DNA of 53,319 bases from UBA12202 sp049595035 (GTDB lineage: Bacteria > Pseudomonadota > Alphaproteobacteria > Puniceispirillales > UBA1172), in assembly GCA_049595035.1 (NCBI GenBank), contig JBMYKD010000013.1:1-53319 (forward strand), in the 5' to 3' direction. The notes beneath the pieces are model-generated. The model had not been told where the DNA came from. It did no database searches and was given only the letters and a program-made list of their open reading frames with translations. Position 1 is the stretch's first letter. Every line of letters starts with the position of its first letter. A program made the position numbers and the translations under genes. Positions 44,671 through 53,272 of this stretch are shown one piece after another.

Positions 44671-45752
44671 GATTCGCTAACTTCTGACAAGATATTACCT
44701 TCACGATCAACAATCATCAGCCCCAGCATGGTTGGTGCCCCGCCAATCATATCACGGCATGTTGCCATGGCTGAGTTGGCTATTACCGTTGCCAGTCTAG
44801 CCCGATCACCAGCATCAAGCATAGTGGCCACTTCAAGGGCTGAATTGGCATTGGCAATACCATCTGATGCTATCCCCTGCTGATATGCGATTTTGGCCAG
44901 ATTATCAAAATCAATCTGGCTTCGGGCAGAATGAAGGTCGGTTGCCCCTTGCGCCAGCTTGATCATTTTGCCAAAGCCGCCCGCGATGGTAAGCCGTTTC
45001 ACCGGATGACGACGGAGATATTTGAGCATGCCACCAACAAAATCACCCATATCAATCAGGGCAATGACAGGCAGATGATATTTCTGTTGAACCGCTTTTT
45101 CTGATGTTGCACCTGTTGATCCGGCAATATGATCTAGCGCATTAGCGCCAGCCACATCAATACCGCGGTGAATAGATGCTATCCATGCCGAACAGGAAAA
45201 CGGCCGGACAACACCCGTTGTTCCTAAAATAGAAATGCCGTTAATGATACCTAATCTGGGGTTCCATGTTTTCTGTGCTATTTCCCTGCCATTAGGGACT
45301 GATATGGTCACTTCAATATCTGGTGACCCACCGATATTTTCAGCCAGACTGTTGATAATATCGCTGATCATCTTTCGCGGGACAGGATTGATGGCCGGCT
45401 CGCCCACTGCAATGGGAAGCCCCGGCCGCGTCACTACGCCAACCCCTTCCCCTGCATGGAATATCACCCCTGACCCGCTAGCTGCCCTAGTCACCGTGGC
45501 ACGGATTTCTGCACCATGTGTGACATCCGGATCATCACCAGCATCCTTGATTACGCCTGCAGAAAAACTGTTCCCATCTGCGGCAGTATAGGAAATATCA
45601 AGGGTTGCCGCTTTGCCGGATGGAGTATCAATGGTGACGGTTTCAGGAAATGTTCCTGTCACCATTGCCGTATAAGCGGCATATACAGACGCTGTTGCAC
45701 ATGTTCCTGTTGTCCAGCCGAAGCGAAGTGTTGTTTTCAATGTCTGTTGCAT
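44667..45752 (-). CDS. cbiD: Cobalt-precorrin-5B C1-methyltransferase CbiD
   Basis: Methylates C1 of the corrin ring in the oxygen-independent route; the aerobic route uses unrelated CobF. The 361-residue protein begins with the family motif LRFGWTTGTCATASVYAA (about 9-26). It has GEGVGVVTRPGLPIAVGEPAINPVPR near 102-127, GISILGTTGVVRPFS near 174-188 and KRLTIAGGFGKMIKLAQGATDLHSA near 248-272. It is the first gene of cbiD-cobK and divergent from cobA across a short gap with an inverted repeat. Confidence 0.94.
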   Translation of the reverse strand: MQQTLKTTLRFGWTTGTCATASVYAAYTAMVTGTFPETVTIDTPSGKAATLDISYTAADGNSFSAGVIKDAGDDPDVTHGAEIRATVTRAASGSGVIFHAGEGVGVVTRPGLPIAVGEPAINPVPRKMISDIINSLAENIGGSPDIEVTISVPNGREIAQKTWNPRLGIINGISILGTTGVVRPFSCSAWIASIHRGIDVAGANALDHIAGSTGATSEKAVQQKYHLPVIALIDMGDFVGGMLKYLRRHPVKRLTIAGGFGKMIKLAQGATDLHSARSQIDFDNLAKIAYQQGIASDGIANANSALEVATMLDAGDRARLATVIANSAMATCRDMIGGAPTMLGLMIVDREGNILSEVSES

Positions 45753-45769
45753 TATAATATGGCACTATT

Positions 45770-45795
45770 CATGATACATTACACATCGTATCATG
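45770..45795. promoter_or_regulatory. Candidate operator between cbiD and cobA
   Basis: CATGATAC (45770-45777) and GTATCATG (45788-45795) are exact 8-bp inverted arms with a 10-bp spacer, 18 bp upstream of the cbiD start and just before cobA. The geometry suits a dimeric regulator serving both divergent cob units. No cobalamin riboswitch could fit in this gap. Confidence 0.45.
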
Positions 45796-45825
45796 CCTCA
45801 TAATGGAAAAGGAATCTATGTTGTC

Positions 45826-46707
45826 ATGACATCATCACAACAGCCATTATCCAGAACACCTCTGCCCACCATCCCCGGTGAGGACTGGCCTGAGTTTTTA
45901 TCAGGCTGGGTATGGCTGGCCGGAGCTGGCCCCGGTGATCCCGGTTTAGTGACCTTGCATGTTCTTAACGCATTACAGCAAGCTGATATTGTTGTCTATG
46001 ATGCGCTTATCGATTCGCGAATACTGGATTGGGTTCGCCCCGGAGCAATCATCGAATATGCGGGTAAGCGCGGCGGAAAACCATCACCAAAACAGCGTGA
46101 CATTTCTATCCGGCTGATTGAACTGGCTCAACAGGGTATGCGTGTTTTACGGCTAAAAGGCGGTGATCCTTTTGTTTTTGGTCGCGGAGGTGAGGAAGCG
46201 CAAACACTGGTGCAGGCCAATATTCCTTTGCGTATTTTACCCGGTATTTCTGCGGGTATCGGCGGACTTGCCTATGCCGGCATTCCTGTCACGCATCGTG
46301 ATGTTAATCAGGCGGTGACCTTTCTTACGGGGCATGACCGGACTGGCCTTGCCCCATCAGCGGTTAACTGGCAGGGCATTGCTGATGGCAGTCAGGTTAT
46401 CGTCATGTATATGGCGATAAAGCATTTACCTGAAATATGTGAGAATCTCATCAGCGCAGGCCGCCAATCATCTGAACCGGTGGCTATTGTCAGCAATGCC
46501 AGTCTGCCACATATGAAAGTGCTGGAAACCACCCTTGGTAATGCGCCACAAGATGTGATTGATCATGACATTACCCCACCTGCTATTATCGCCGTTGGTG
46601 AAGTGGTGCGCATGCGCCAGTGCCTAGACTGGATTAGCCAGATGAATGGCCACCCCCCGCGTGATACTGACCCACTTGGCACCCGCCAGCATGAGGATAG
46701 TGCCTGA
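45826..46707 (+). CDS. cobA: Uroporphyrinogen-III C-methyltransferase
   Basis: Makes precorrin-2 from uroporphyrinogen III by two methylations at C2 and C7, the branch point to cobalamin and siroheme. From ATG 45826 the protein has 293 residues. It shows GAGPGDPGLVTLHVLNALQQAD near 33-54, VVYDALID, and RVLRLKGGDPFVFGRGGEEA near 106-125. It has no CysG-type dehydrogenase/chelatase domain. An upstream in-frame ATG (45793) lies in the inverted repeat and has no ribosome-binding site. Its stop overlaps the cobB start by 1 bp (TGATG). Confidence 0.93.
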   Translation: MTSSQQPLSRTPLPTIPGEDWPEFLSGWVWLAGAGPGDPGLVTLHVLNALQQADIVVYDALIDSRILDWVRPGAIIEYAGKRGGKPSPKQRDISIRLIELAQQGMRVLRLKGGDPFVFGRGGEEAQTLVQANIPLRILPGISAGIGGLAYAGIPVTHRDVNQAVTFLTGHDRTGLAPSAVNWQGIADGSQVIVMYMAIKHLPEICENLISAGRQSSEPVAIVSNASLPHMKVLETTLGNAPQDVIDHDITPPAIIAVGEVVRMRQCLDWISQMNGHPPRDTDPLGTRQHEDSA

Positions 46708-48008
46708 TGGCAAAAACCGGATTTGCGCTGACAGCGACAGCATCTGGTAGCGGTAAAACCCTGATAACGCTTGGGCTTCTCAGGGCACTTCGTGAAAATG
46801 ATTATGCGATCTGTTCGGCCAAATCTGGCCCCGACTATATTGATCCGGCTTTTCATGATGCTGCCACGGGCCAGTACGGATTTAATCTAGATAGCTATGC
46901 CATGCGGCCAGAACTGATAAAGCATCTTGCGGCAAGGGCTGATGGTGATCTGTTGGTAGTTGAAGGCGCCATGGGGGTAGCTGATGGCGGGGTAGCCAGC
47001 ACCGCAAATCTGGCCGCTATTCTAAATCTTCCGCTCATCCTCATCATGGATGTAAGGGCACAGGCGGAAACCGCCGCCATGATTGCAGGCGGGATACGTC
47101 ATATGCTTAGTCAGGCAGATCAGCCCGTGCATATGGCTGGCGTTATTCTCAACCGATGCCGGAGCAACCGCCACCAGACCATGATTGAACAGGCCATGAC
47201 AGATGCCAAGATACCGGTTTTAGGTGCATTGCCTGATCATGAACACCTCACCCTACCATCCCGTCATCTGGGGCTTGTTCAGGCGGCAGAATTATCCGCC
47301 GACGGCAGGCTTGAAGACGTTATGACACAGATGTCAAAAACGATAAGCGATCATCTAGACCTGCACCAGCTTGTTACATTAGCCCGCCCATTATCATCTG
47401 CATCTGGTCAAATGATGGAACCAATGGCACCACCAGCCCAGCGCATTGCTATCGCCATGGATAAGGGTTTTGCCTTTTCCTATCGCCATCTCATAGAAAG
47501 CTGGCAAAGACAGGGGGCTGAGATTATTCCCTTTTCGCCCCTGGCGGATGAAGCGGCCGATACCAACGCTGATCTGATCTATCTGCCCGGCGGCTATCCG
47601 GAATTATCACTTGATGTATTGGCAAATGCCACGCGCCTGAAAACCAGCCTGATCAAGGCAGCACAGAAACAGGTTCATATCTATGGAGAATGTGGCGGCT
47701 ATATGATCCTGGGGAAAGCTATTATTGATGAAAAGGGTAAAACCTTTCCCATGACAGGTCTGCTTGACCTGACGACCAGCTTTGCGAAAAGATCACTTCA
47801 TCTTGGCTATCGTAAACTGACACGGCTAGCGGATATGCCTATACCGGCACTGGCCTATGGGCATGAGTTTCATTATACCACGGCCATTCGAGAATACGGC
47901 CAGCCCCTGTTTCGGGCACAGGATCGTCAGGATAAAGATTGTGGCAAGATGGGACTAGTTAAGGATACGGTTTTTGGATCATACGCTCATCTGATTGCGG
48001 CATCGTAA
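46707..48008 (+). CDS. cobB: Cobyrinic/hydrogenobyrinic acid a,c-diamide synthase
   Basis: Glutamine- and ATP-dependent amidation of the a and c side chains of the corrin ring. The 433-residue protein has an N-terminal dethiobiotin synthetase-like P-loop (TATASGSGKTLITLGLLRAL, about 9-28) with KSGPDYIDPAFH near 38. Its C-terminal class I glutamine amidotransferase domain has LPGGYPELSLD near 294-304 and the nucleophile Cys in YGECGGYMILG near 330-340. CobB (aerobic) and CbiA (anaerobic) are homologous; sequence alone does not settle which substrate is used. The gene converges on cobM with 3 bp between stops. Confidence 0.92.
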   Translation: MAKTGFALTATASGSGKTLITLGLLRALRENDYAICSAKSGPDYIDPAFHDAATGQYGFNLDSYAMRPELIKHLAARADGDLLVVEGAMGVADGGVASTANLAAILNLPLILIMDVRAQAETAAMIAGGIRHMLSQADQPVHMAGVILNRCRSNRHQTMIEQAMTDAKIPVLGALPDHEHLTLPSRHLGLVQAAELSADGRLEDVMTQMSKTISDHLDLHQLVTLARPLSSASGQMMEPMAPPAQRIAIAMDKGFAFSYRHLIESWQRQGAEIIPFSPLADEAADTNADLIYLPGGYPELSLDVLANATRLKTSLIKAAQKQVHIYGECGGYMILGKAIIDEKGKTFPMTGLLDLTTSFAKRSLHLGYRKLTRLADMPIPALAYGHEFHYTTAIREYGQPLFRAQDRQDKDCGKMGLVKDTVFGSYAHLIAAS

Positions 48009-48011
48009 CGG

Positions 48012-48794
48012 TTATTCGCCGCGTTCATCCTTATTACCACGTTTGACCCGCAAAACATGAACATGATCCTTATCATAAAGCGCAGAATCGCGAAACGCAT
48101 TATCATGATTCAAGCCGCGCCCGACAAATATCAAGGCCGTTCGGGTAATTTTGGCTTCCATGACTTTTTTCCGGATATTGGACAAGGTGCCATATAGAAA
48201 TTGCTGATCTGGCCAGCCTACCCGATAGGCAATCACCACAGGGCATTCTTGCCCGTAAACCGGAGCCAGCACCGCTTCAATTTCCCGCAAATTCCTTACC
48301 GAAAGATGGATAGCAAGCGTTGCTTTGGTTCGCGCCAGATTTTCCAGCTCTTCCCCTTCAGGCATAGGCGATGATTTCATTGCTGTTCTTGTTAGAATAA
48401 TGCTCTGGGTGACTTCCGGAATCGTTAACTCAATCCCCATTTCTGCCGCCGCCGCCGCATAAGCCGGCACCCCCGGCACGATTTTATAATCAATATCATG
48501 TGTTTTTAATCGCCGTATCTGTTCTGCTATCGCCCCATACAGAGAAGGGTCACCAGAATGGACTCTGGCCACATCATGACCATTGGCATGGGCATCAATG
48601 ATGATTGACATAATATCATCCAGAGTCATGGATGCCGTATCCATAATGGTTTCAGCCTGGCTTTCGGCGACCACGGCTTCTGGCACCAATGATCCGGCAT
48701 AAAGACAAGTTTGGCATCGCCTGATCAGATCACGTCCCTTGACAGTGATAAGGTCTGGATCACCAGGCCCTGCACCAATAAAAAATACAGTCAT
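48012..48794 (-). CDS. cobM: Precorrin-4 C11-methyltransferase (CobM/CbiF)
   Basis: SAM-dependent methylation at C11 of (cobalt-)precorrin-4. The 260-residue protein is a corrin methyltransferase-fold enzyme with IGAGPGDPDLITVKGRDLI (about 6-24), YAGSLVPEAV near 32-41, VHSGDPSLYGAIAEQI near 78-93 and PGVPAYAAAAAEMGIELT near 103-120, all characteristic of CobM/CbiF. GAGGA lies 8 bp before the ATG within the end of the upstream cbiG-cobJ gene. It is the last gene of the cobH-cobL-cobI-cbiG/cobJ-cobM operon. Confidence 0.95.
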   Translation of the reverse strand: MTVFFIGAGPGDPDLITVKGRDLIRRCQTCLYAGSLVPEAVVAESQAETIMDTASMTLDDIMSIIIDAHANGHDVARVHSGDPSLYGAIAEQIRRLKTHDIDYKIVPGVPAYAAAAAEMGIELTIPEVTQSIILTRTAMKSSPMPEGEELENLARTKATLAIHLSVRNLREIEAVLAPVYGQECPVVIAYRVGWPDQQFLYGTLSNIRKKVMEAKITRTALIFVGRGLNHDNAFRDSALYDKDHVHVLRVKRGNKDERGE

Positions 48795-48796
48795 TG

Positions 48797-50698
48797 TTAT
48801 GTCCTCTGATTATCCGGCTTGTTTTCGTCAATGCGCTTAGCATAGCCGCGCGGCGTATAAACCGCTTTGCCTGTTCCGCGCTTAAAGCAACGTGATGCAG
48901 ATGAACCAATCATAACGACGGTTAGCATATCGACTTCATCCACTTCCAGTGTGGCCAGTGTCCGATAATGCACCTGTTCTTCGGGTCGCCCCAGATTGGA
49001 TGCTAACACAACCGGCGTATCAGCTGGTCTATGAGCCAGCAAGATATCCCTTGCTTTGGCCAGTCCGACCCGGCGACGACGTGACACCGGATTATAAAAC
49101 GCAATGACAAAATCCCCTTCGGCAGCAGCGATAATCCGTTTTTCAATATGTTCCCATGGCGTCAGCAGATCAGAAAGGGAAATGGTACAGAAATCATGGC
49201 CAAGCAAAGCACCTGATCGGGCAGCAGCAGCTTGAAGGGCCGACACACCGGGGGCAGAGCTAACCGCAACCCGTCTGGCCGCATCGGAAACACCGCCATC
49301 GGATTGATCCCTGTCCAGCAATTCAAATACCAGCGCACCCATGGCATATATCCCCGCATCACCAGAACATATGATCGCAATATTCCGGCCTTTTCCGGCT
49401 TCTTCAAGTGCATAACGGCATCTGTCTTCTTCCTGTCCAAGCGCATAATCAGCACGCGGTTTATCAGTAGCAATATGGCCAAGCAGATCAATATAGAGAT
49501 GATATCCTACCAGTTCATCGGCCATCCGGATCATCCGGGTGGCTTCCGGTGTTCGCCATGCTGATTGTCCGGGGCCAATCCCGACCAGCATGACCTGCCC
49601 GCGATGTCGGCTATGCTGACCTAGATGATCACCATCTGGGCTTATGGCGATTGCGGCGGTAGCATGTGCTGTTTTGCGTTTGCCAGCAAGCATGTAACCA
49701 CCCTTACCCGCGGCGGCAAGGGCAGATGCTTCTGCAACGCTATGGGTCCCGATTTCATCAAAGACAACCTGCGATGGCTGGGCTACGCGCGGGGTTTCCC
49801 TATCTAGATGATCAGCGGGATAAAATCGCAATGGCACCGCCAATCTGTCGGCTAATGCCAGCATAGCCGGCTCATCTGCTTTCAGATCAACGCTCCAGAT
49901 ACCGGCAATGATATGTGGTGATAATTCATGATCACTGAGCAGACCGGATACCAGTTCAGCCATTTCATCAGATGGACAATCACGGGAAGCACCTACCCCA
50001 AGGCATGCCAGACGCGGATGATATACCAGATGATCAGGGGAATATGATTGTGGCCTTAGCGATAATATGACGGAAATATCAGCCTTTTCTGCCGACTGTT
50101 TTTCCATCGGGGCAAGCCATTTCTGCCATGATGCCTCAATGTCAGAAAGATGATCTGGCACATCCGAAACAAGCCGGAATGTCGCCCCATCATTAAGCCG
50201 TGCCATTACAGATGCAGCTTCCGTGGGATGCGCCAGAATAAACGGTATGGGCGGCTGATCCAGACTAACCCCCAGCTGTATATCACCAGCGGTAGAAATA
50301 GCGGCATTGCCGCCAGTGGCGTTTGCCAGCATGCGCGATAGCATATTGCCCCCATGATGACCGCCTAATAACGGAATAACACTTGATCCATCATCAGCGA
50401 TAGATATCACCGGCGGTTCCGTCCATTTATCGATTAGATGTCCTGCTAGGGCGCGGATAAGAATCCCTGCCGAGCAAATGCCGATAATGGGGAATCCGGC
50501 GGCAAAACTATCCTGAATATGAGGAACGGTTTTATCAAAAACATGATCAGGCATGATATGATCTTCATCAAAACTTCCTGATTTGGCATGCCAAGACAGA
50601 TTACATGTCGTGGTGAGTTGACGTGCCAGTTTCGCACCATGTCTGGTCATGCTGATTAAAACGGGAACAGGCATATTGATGCTGGTTAAGCTATCCAT
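48797..50698 (-). CDS. cbiG-cobJ: Fused CbiG / precorrin-3B C17-methyltransferase (CobJ)
   Basis: A 633-residue fusion. Residues about 10-210 are CbiG N-terminal and central regions, including PLLGGHHGGN at about 109-118. About 215-345 is the CbiG C-terminal (CobE-like) domain with LACLGVGASRDCPSDE. From about 365 to the end is the CobJ/CbiH methyltransferase, beginning QVMLVGIGPGQ, with GDAGIYAMGALVFEL and FYNPVSRRR. CbiG opens the delta-lactone and releases acetaldehyde in the oxygen-independent route; CobJ methylates C17 with ring contraction. AAAGGA precedes the ATG, which overlaps cobI by 13 bp. Confidence 0.93.
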   Translation of the reverse strand: MDSLTSINMPVPVLISMTRHGAKLARQLTTTCNLSWHAKSGSFDEDHIMPDHVFDKTVPHIQDSFAAGFPIIGICSAGILIRALAGHLIDKWTEPPVISIADDGSSVIPLLGGHHGGNMLSRMLANATGGNAAISTAGDIQLGVSLDQPPIPFILAHPTEAASVMARLNDGATFRLVSDVPDHLSDIEASWQKWLAPMEKQSAEKADISVILSLRPQSYSPDHLVYHPRLACLGVGASRDCPSDEMAELVSGLLSDHELSPHIIAGIWSVDLKADEPAMLALADRLAVPLRFYPADHLDRETPRVAQPSQVVFDEIGTHSVAEASALAAAGKGGYMLAGKRKTAHATAAIAISPDGDHLGQHSRHRGQVMLVGIGPGQSAWRTPEATRMIRMADELVGYHLYIDLLGHIATDKPRADYALGQEEDRCRYALEEAGKGRNIAIICSGDAGIYAMGALVFELLDRDQSDGGVSDAARRVAVSSAPGVSALQAAAARSGALLGHDFCTISLSDLLTPWEHIEKRIIAAAEGDFVIAFYNPVSRRRRVGLAKARDILLAHRPADTPVVLASNLGRPEEQVHYRTLATLEVDEVDMLTVVMIGSSASRCFKRGTGKAVYTPRGYAKRIDENKPDNQRT

Positions 50699-51399
50699 GG
50701 GTCAGTTCCTTTATAGATCAGGATCATGGAAAAATACGGGGCATCTGTCGGGGCATCATGCAATGGCATTACCTGTTGATGCGGTAGGCTGGCATGACTG
50801 ATATAGACAGCCTGATCCATCAGGCCCAGATCGGATATCAGTTGCCGCAATCTGTCCAGATGACGACCAAGTTTTATGATCACCAATGATTCAGATGCCA
50901 TCATAGCATCGCGCAAACGATCATTGTCTAGGGGGGCTGCAAGCACCGTCAATACATCCAGCCTTGCTGCCAGAGGGCGAAGCGCGGCTGAAGCAGAGGC
51001 AACAAGCGACGAAACACCGGCAACCATTTCTACCTCTACCTCATCCCGAAGTCGTGCCAGTAAATACATGAATGAGCCATAGAATAGCGGATCACCTTCA
51101 CATAATACAACAACGTCCTGACCGGCATGTAAATGCCCCAGCAGCGTTTCTGCCGCCGCATCATAAATGGCCTGTGCCGGTGCCCGACCAGAAACCATGG
51201 GAATAACGATAGGTATTTCAATAGCATCAGGATGGATAGCATCTGCCATAATTTGCCGCGAAAAACTCTCACCACTATCTGGCGCCGGATAGGCAATGAC
51301 TCTGGCCTCACTGACAATGCGCCATGCTTTTCGGGTCACTAATTCCGGATCACCGGGGCCTGTTCCAATTCCGAATAACCGGCCTTTTCTTGTTTTCAT
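50686..51399 (-). CDS. cobI: Precorrin-2 C20-methyltransferase (CobI/CbiL)
   Basis: Methylates C20 of precorrin-2 or cobalt-factor II. From ATG 51399 the protein has 237 residues. An upstream in-frame ATG at 51426 lies within cobL, whereas 51399 forms an ATGA overlap with the cobL stop and has AAGGGA upstream. Motifs are GRLFGIGTGPGDPELVTRKAW (about 6-26), CEGDPLFYGSFMYL near 101-114 and AGVSSLVASASA near 129-140. CobI and CbiL are homologous; which substrate it prefers is not decidable here. Confidence 0.94.
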   Translation of the reverse strand: MKTRKGRLFGIGTGPGDPELVTRKAWRIVSEARVIAYPAPDSGESFSRQIMADAIHPDAIEIPIVIPMVSGRAPAQAIYDAAAETLLGHLHAGQDVVVLCEGDPLFYGSFMYLLARLRDEVEVEMVAGVSSLVASASAALRPLAARLDVLTVLAAPLDNDRLRDAMMASESLVIIKLGRHLDRLRQLISDLGLMDQAVYISHASLPHQQVMPLHDAPTDAPYFSMILIYKGTDPWIA

Positions 51400-52613
51400 T
51401 TTTCTATTCCCTTTTCCCATACCCATTGGCTAACAGGCATGGCACTGCGCCAGCCATAATATGGCCCCACCGGTTCCGCATGACTAATGGCAATACGCAC
51501 CAGTTGACCACCAAAATCTTGACGCAACATCAGCAAAATTGCCTCGCTTTCCAGTGTCACGGCATTTACCACCAAGCGGCCACCAGATTTGAGCCGTTTC
51601 ATGACAATTTCAGCAAGCTCACGACTTAACCCCCCACCGATGAACACCGCATCAGGCGGCTCCAGTTCTGCCGCAAGAGTTATATTTTCACCCCGCACCC
51701 CGCCCCATTTTGGCACACCCAGCCTGATAGCATTGCTTTCCGCTACGGCCAGCCGGTCAGCGCGTTGTTCAACCCCGATAGCACGCGCATGCGGGGCGGC
51801 ACGCATCCATTCAATACCAACCGAACCAGACCCACATCCCAGATCCCAGAGCAGATGGCCAGATGCAGGTTTTAATCGCGCCAGAGTGATTGCTCTTACA
51901 TCAGATTTTGTCAGCTTGCCGTCGCTTTCATAGGCACTATCAGCAAGCCCCGGAACAGAGGGATAGAACGCTTCCATATAATCAGGGCAGGCAATGGCCA
52001 GAACATGAAAATCTGCAACAGAAGGCGGTTGATCTGCCCAGTCATCAGCTTCACCATCATATCTGGCTTCATCTTTGCCGCCCATGTGGGCAAGAGCTGT
52101 CATTTTGGCTGTCCCTGCCCCGATTGCCACCAGCTGTTGAGCCACCTGTTGCGGGGTAGCGGCACTATCGGCCAGTAACAGAATCCGTGCGGATGGCATA
52201 ACAGCCGCCCTGATATGTTCAACCGGACGGCCATGCAGCGTCATGGTATGAAGATTTGCCATAGGCCAGCCCATGCGGCTTGCGGCTAGCTGAAAGCCTG
52301 ATGGCGCCGGTTCACATCGCATTTCTTCTATGGGGACACGGGTAATGATACTGCTTCCCGCCCCGTACCAGAGAGGGTCACCTGTTGCCAAAATCACTGT
52401 TGGCGTTCCGCGCCATTCTGCCAAAACATCATAAATTTTGGAAAACGGGCTTGGCCAGGTGATAACCTCTGCTGTTATATCATGTTCATTTATAGCTGTG
52501 ATCAGTCTTTCAGGTGCAATAATATGCCGCGCTGATTTCAATCGTTTCATCTGATCACATGTAAGATCAGCAAGCCCATTTTCACTTACCCCGATAATAT
52601 CAAGCCAGATCAT
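51396..52613 (-). CDS. cobL: Precorrin-6Y C5,15-methyltransferase (decarboxylating), CobL
   Basis: Methylates C5 and C15 and decarboxylates the C12 acetate side chain. The 405-residue protein is the two-domain CbiE-CbiT type. The N-terminal CbiE-like half has IGVSENGLADLT near 6-18 and ILATGDPLWYGAGSSI near 74-89. The C-terminal CbiT-like half has a Rossmann SAM site LLWDLGCGSGSVGIEWMRAAP near 257-277. Both ends overlap neighbours by 4 bp (ATGA), with cobH upstream and cobI downstream, indicating coupled translation. Confidence 0.95.
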   Translation of the reverse strand: MIWLDIIGVSENGLADLTCDQMKRLKSARHIIAPERLITAINEHDITAEVITWPSPFSKIYDVLAEWRGTPTVILATGDPLWYGAGSSIITRVPIEEMRCEPAPSGFQLAASRMGWPMANLHTMTLHGRPVEHIRAAVMPSARILLLADSAATPQQVAQQLVAIGAGTAKMTALAHMGGKDEARYDGEADDWADQPPSVADFHVLAIACPDYMEAFYPSVPGLADSAYESDGKLTKSDVRAITLARLKPASGHLLWDLGCGSGSVGIEWMRAAPHARAIGVEQRADRLAVAESNAIRLGVPKWGGVRGENITLAAELEPPDAVFIGGGLSRELAEIVMKRLKSGGRLVVNAVTLESEAILLMLRQDFGGQLVRIAISHAEPVGPYYGWRSAMPVSQWVWEKGIEK

Positions 52614-53272
52614 GTCTGCTCACCATCAGTCGCGGCGCTTGCCATAATCGCCAATGCATTAACCGCCGCCGCCGCCATAGCTGACCCGCCACGCCTGCCT
52701 TTAATCGTGATAAATGGGGTTTTGCCGGCATCTGCTATCAAGGCATCTTTTGATTCTGTTGCACCTACAAATCCCACCGGAAAACCCAATATGGCGGCTG
52801 GTTTTGGCCATCCTGAAGCCAGACGTTCCAGCAAATGAAATAATGCTGTCGGCGCATTGCCAAAGGCAACAATCGCGCCTTCGATATCATCATGCCAGTG
52901 ATCAACCGCCGCCGCAGACCTTGTGGTTCCCAGCATCTTTGCTTCTGCTGCTACATCCGCATGATTAAGGGTAACAATAACAGGATTTTTTGCTGGCAGA
53001 AACTTGGCCGTAATACCTGATGCCAGCATCTGGCAATCACATATGATGGGTTTACCCTGACGGAGGCATCCCATCGCACGATCAACAATATCATCTGACC
53101 AGATCAGATCATCTATCACATCCGGCATAGCTGAAGCATGGATAATCCGTTCAACCAGAGGTGCAACTGATTTAGGCAGGTCGGCTAATGCTGGCACCGC
53201 CGCCCGAACCCGTTCAAAAGATTGTGCATAAATCGCATCCGGGTCTTTGATATAATCATAAACAGCAGACAT
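52610..53272 (-). CDS. cobH: Precorrin-8X methylmutase (CobH/CbiC)
   Basis: Moves the methyl group from C11 to C12 to give (hydrogeno)byrinic acid. The 220-residue protein shows YIKDPDAIYAQSF near 7-19 and the catalytic His in VERIIHASAMPDV near 41-53. ICDCQMLASGI near 77-87 and GFPVGFVGATESKDAL near 164-179 are family motifs, as is the terminal RGGSAMAAAAVNALA. Its ATG overlaps the stop of an upstream frame (TGATG), so the operon continues beyond the window. Confidence 0.95.
   Translation of the reverse strand: MSAVYDYIKDPDAIYAQSFERVRAAVPALADLPKSVAPLVERIIHASAMPDVIDDLIWSDDIVDRAMGCLRQGKPIICDCQMLASGITAKFLPAKNPVIVTLNHADVAAEAKMLGTTRSAAAVDHWHDDIEGAIVAFGNAPTALFHLLERLASGWPKPAAILGFPVGFVGATESKDALIADAGKTPFITIKGRRGGSAMAAAAVNALAIMASAATDGEQT

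Noticed and set aside
45753..45825. Possible cobalamin riboswitch ahead of cob genes
   Set aside because: The gap is about 70 bp, too short for the element of roughly 200 nt, and no B12-box-like sequence was seen; the other cob operon enters from outside the window.
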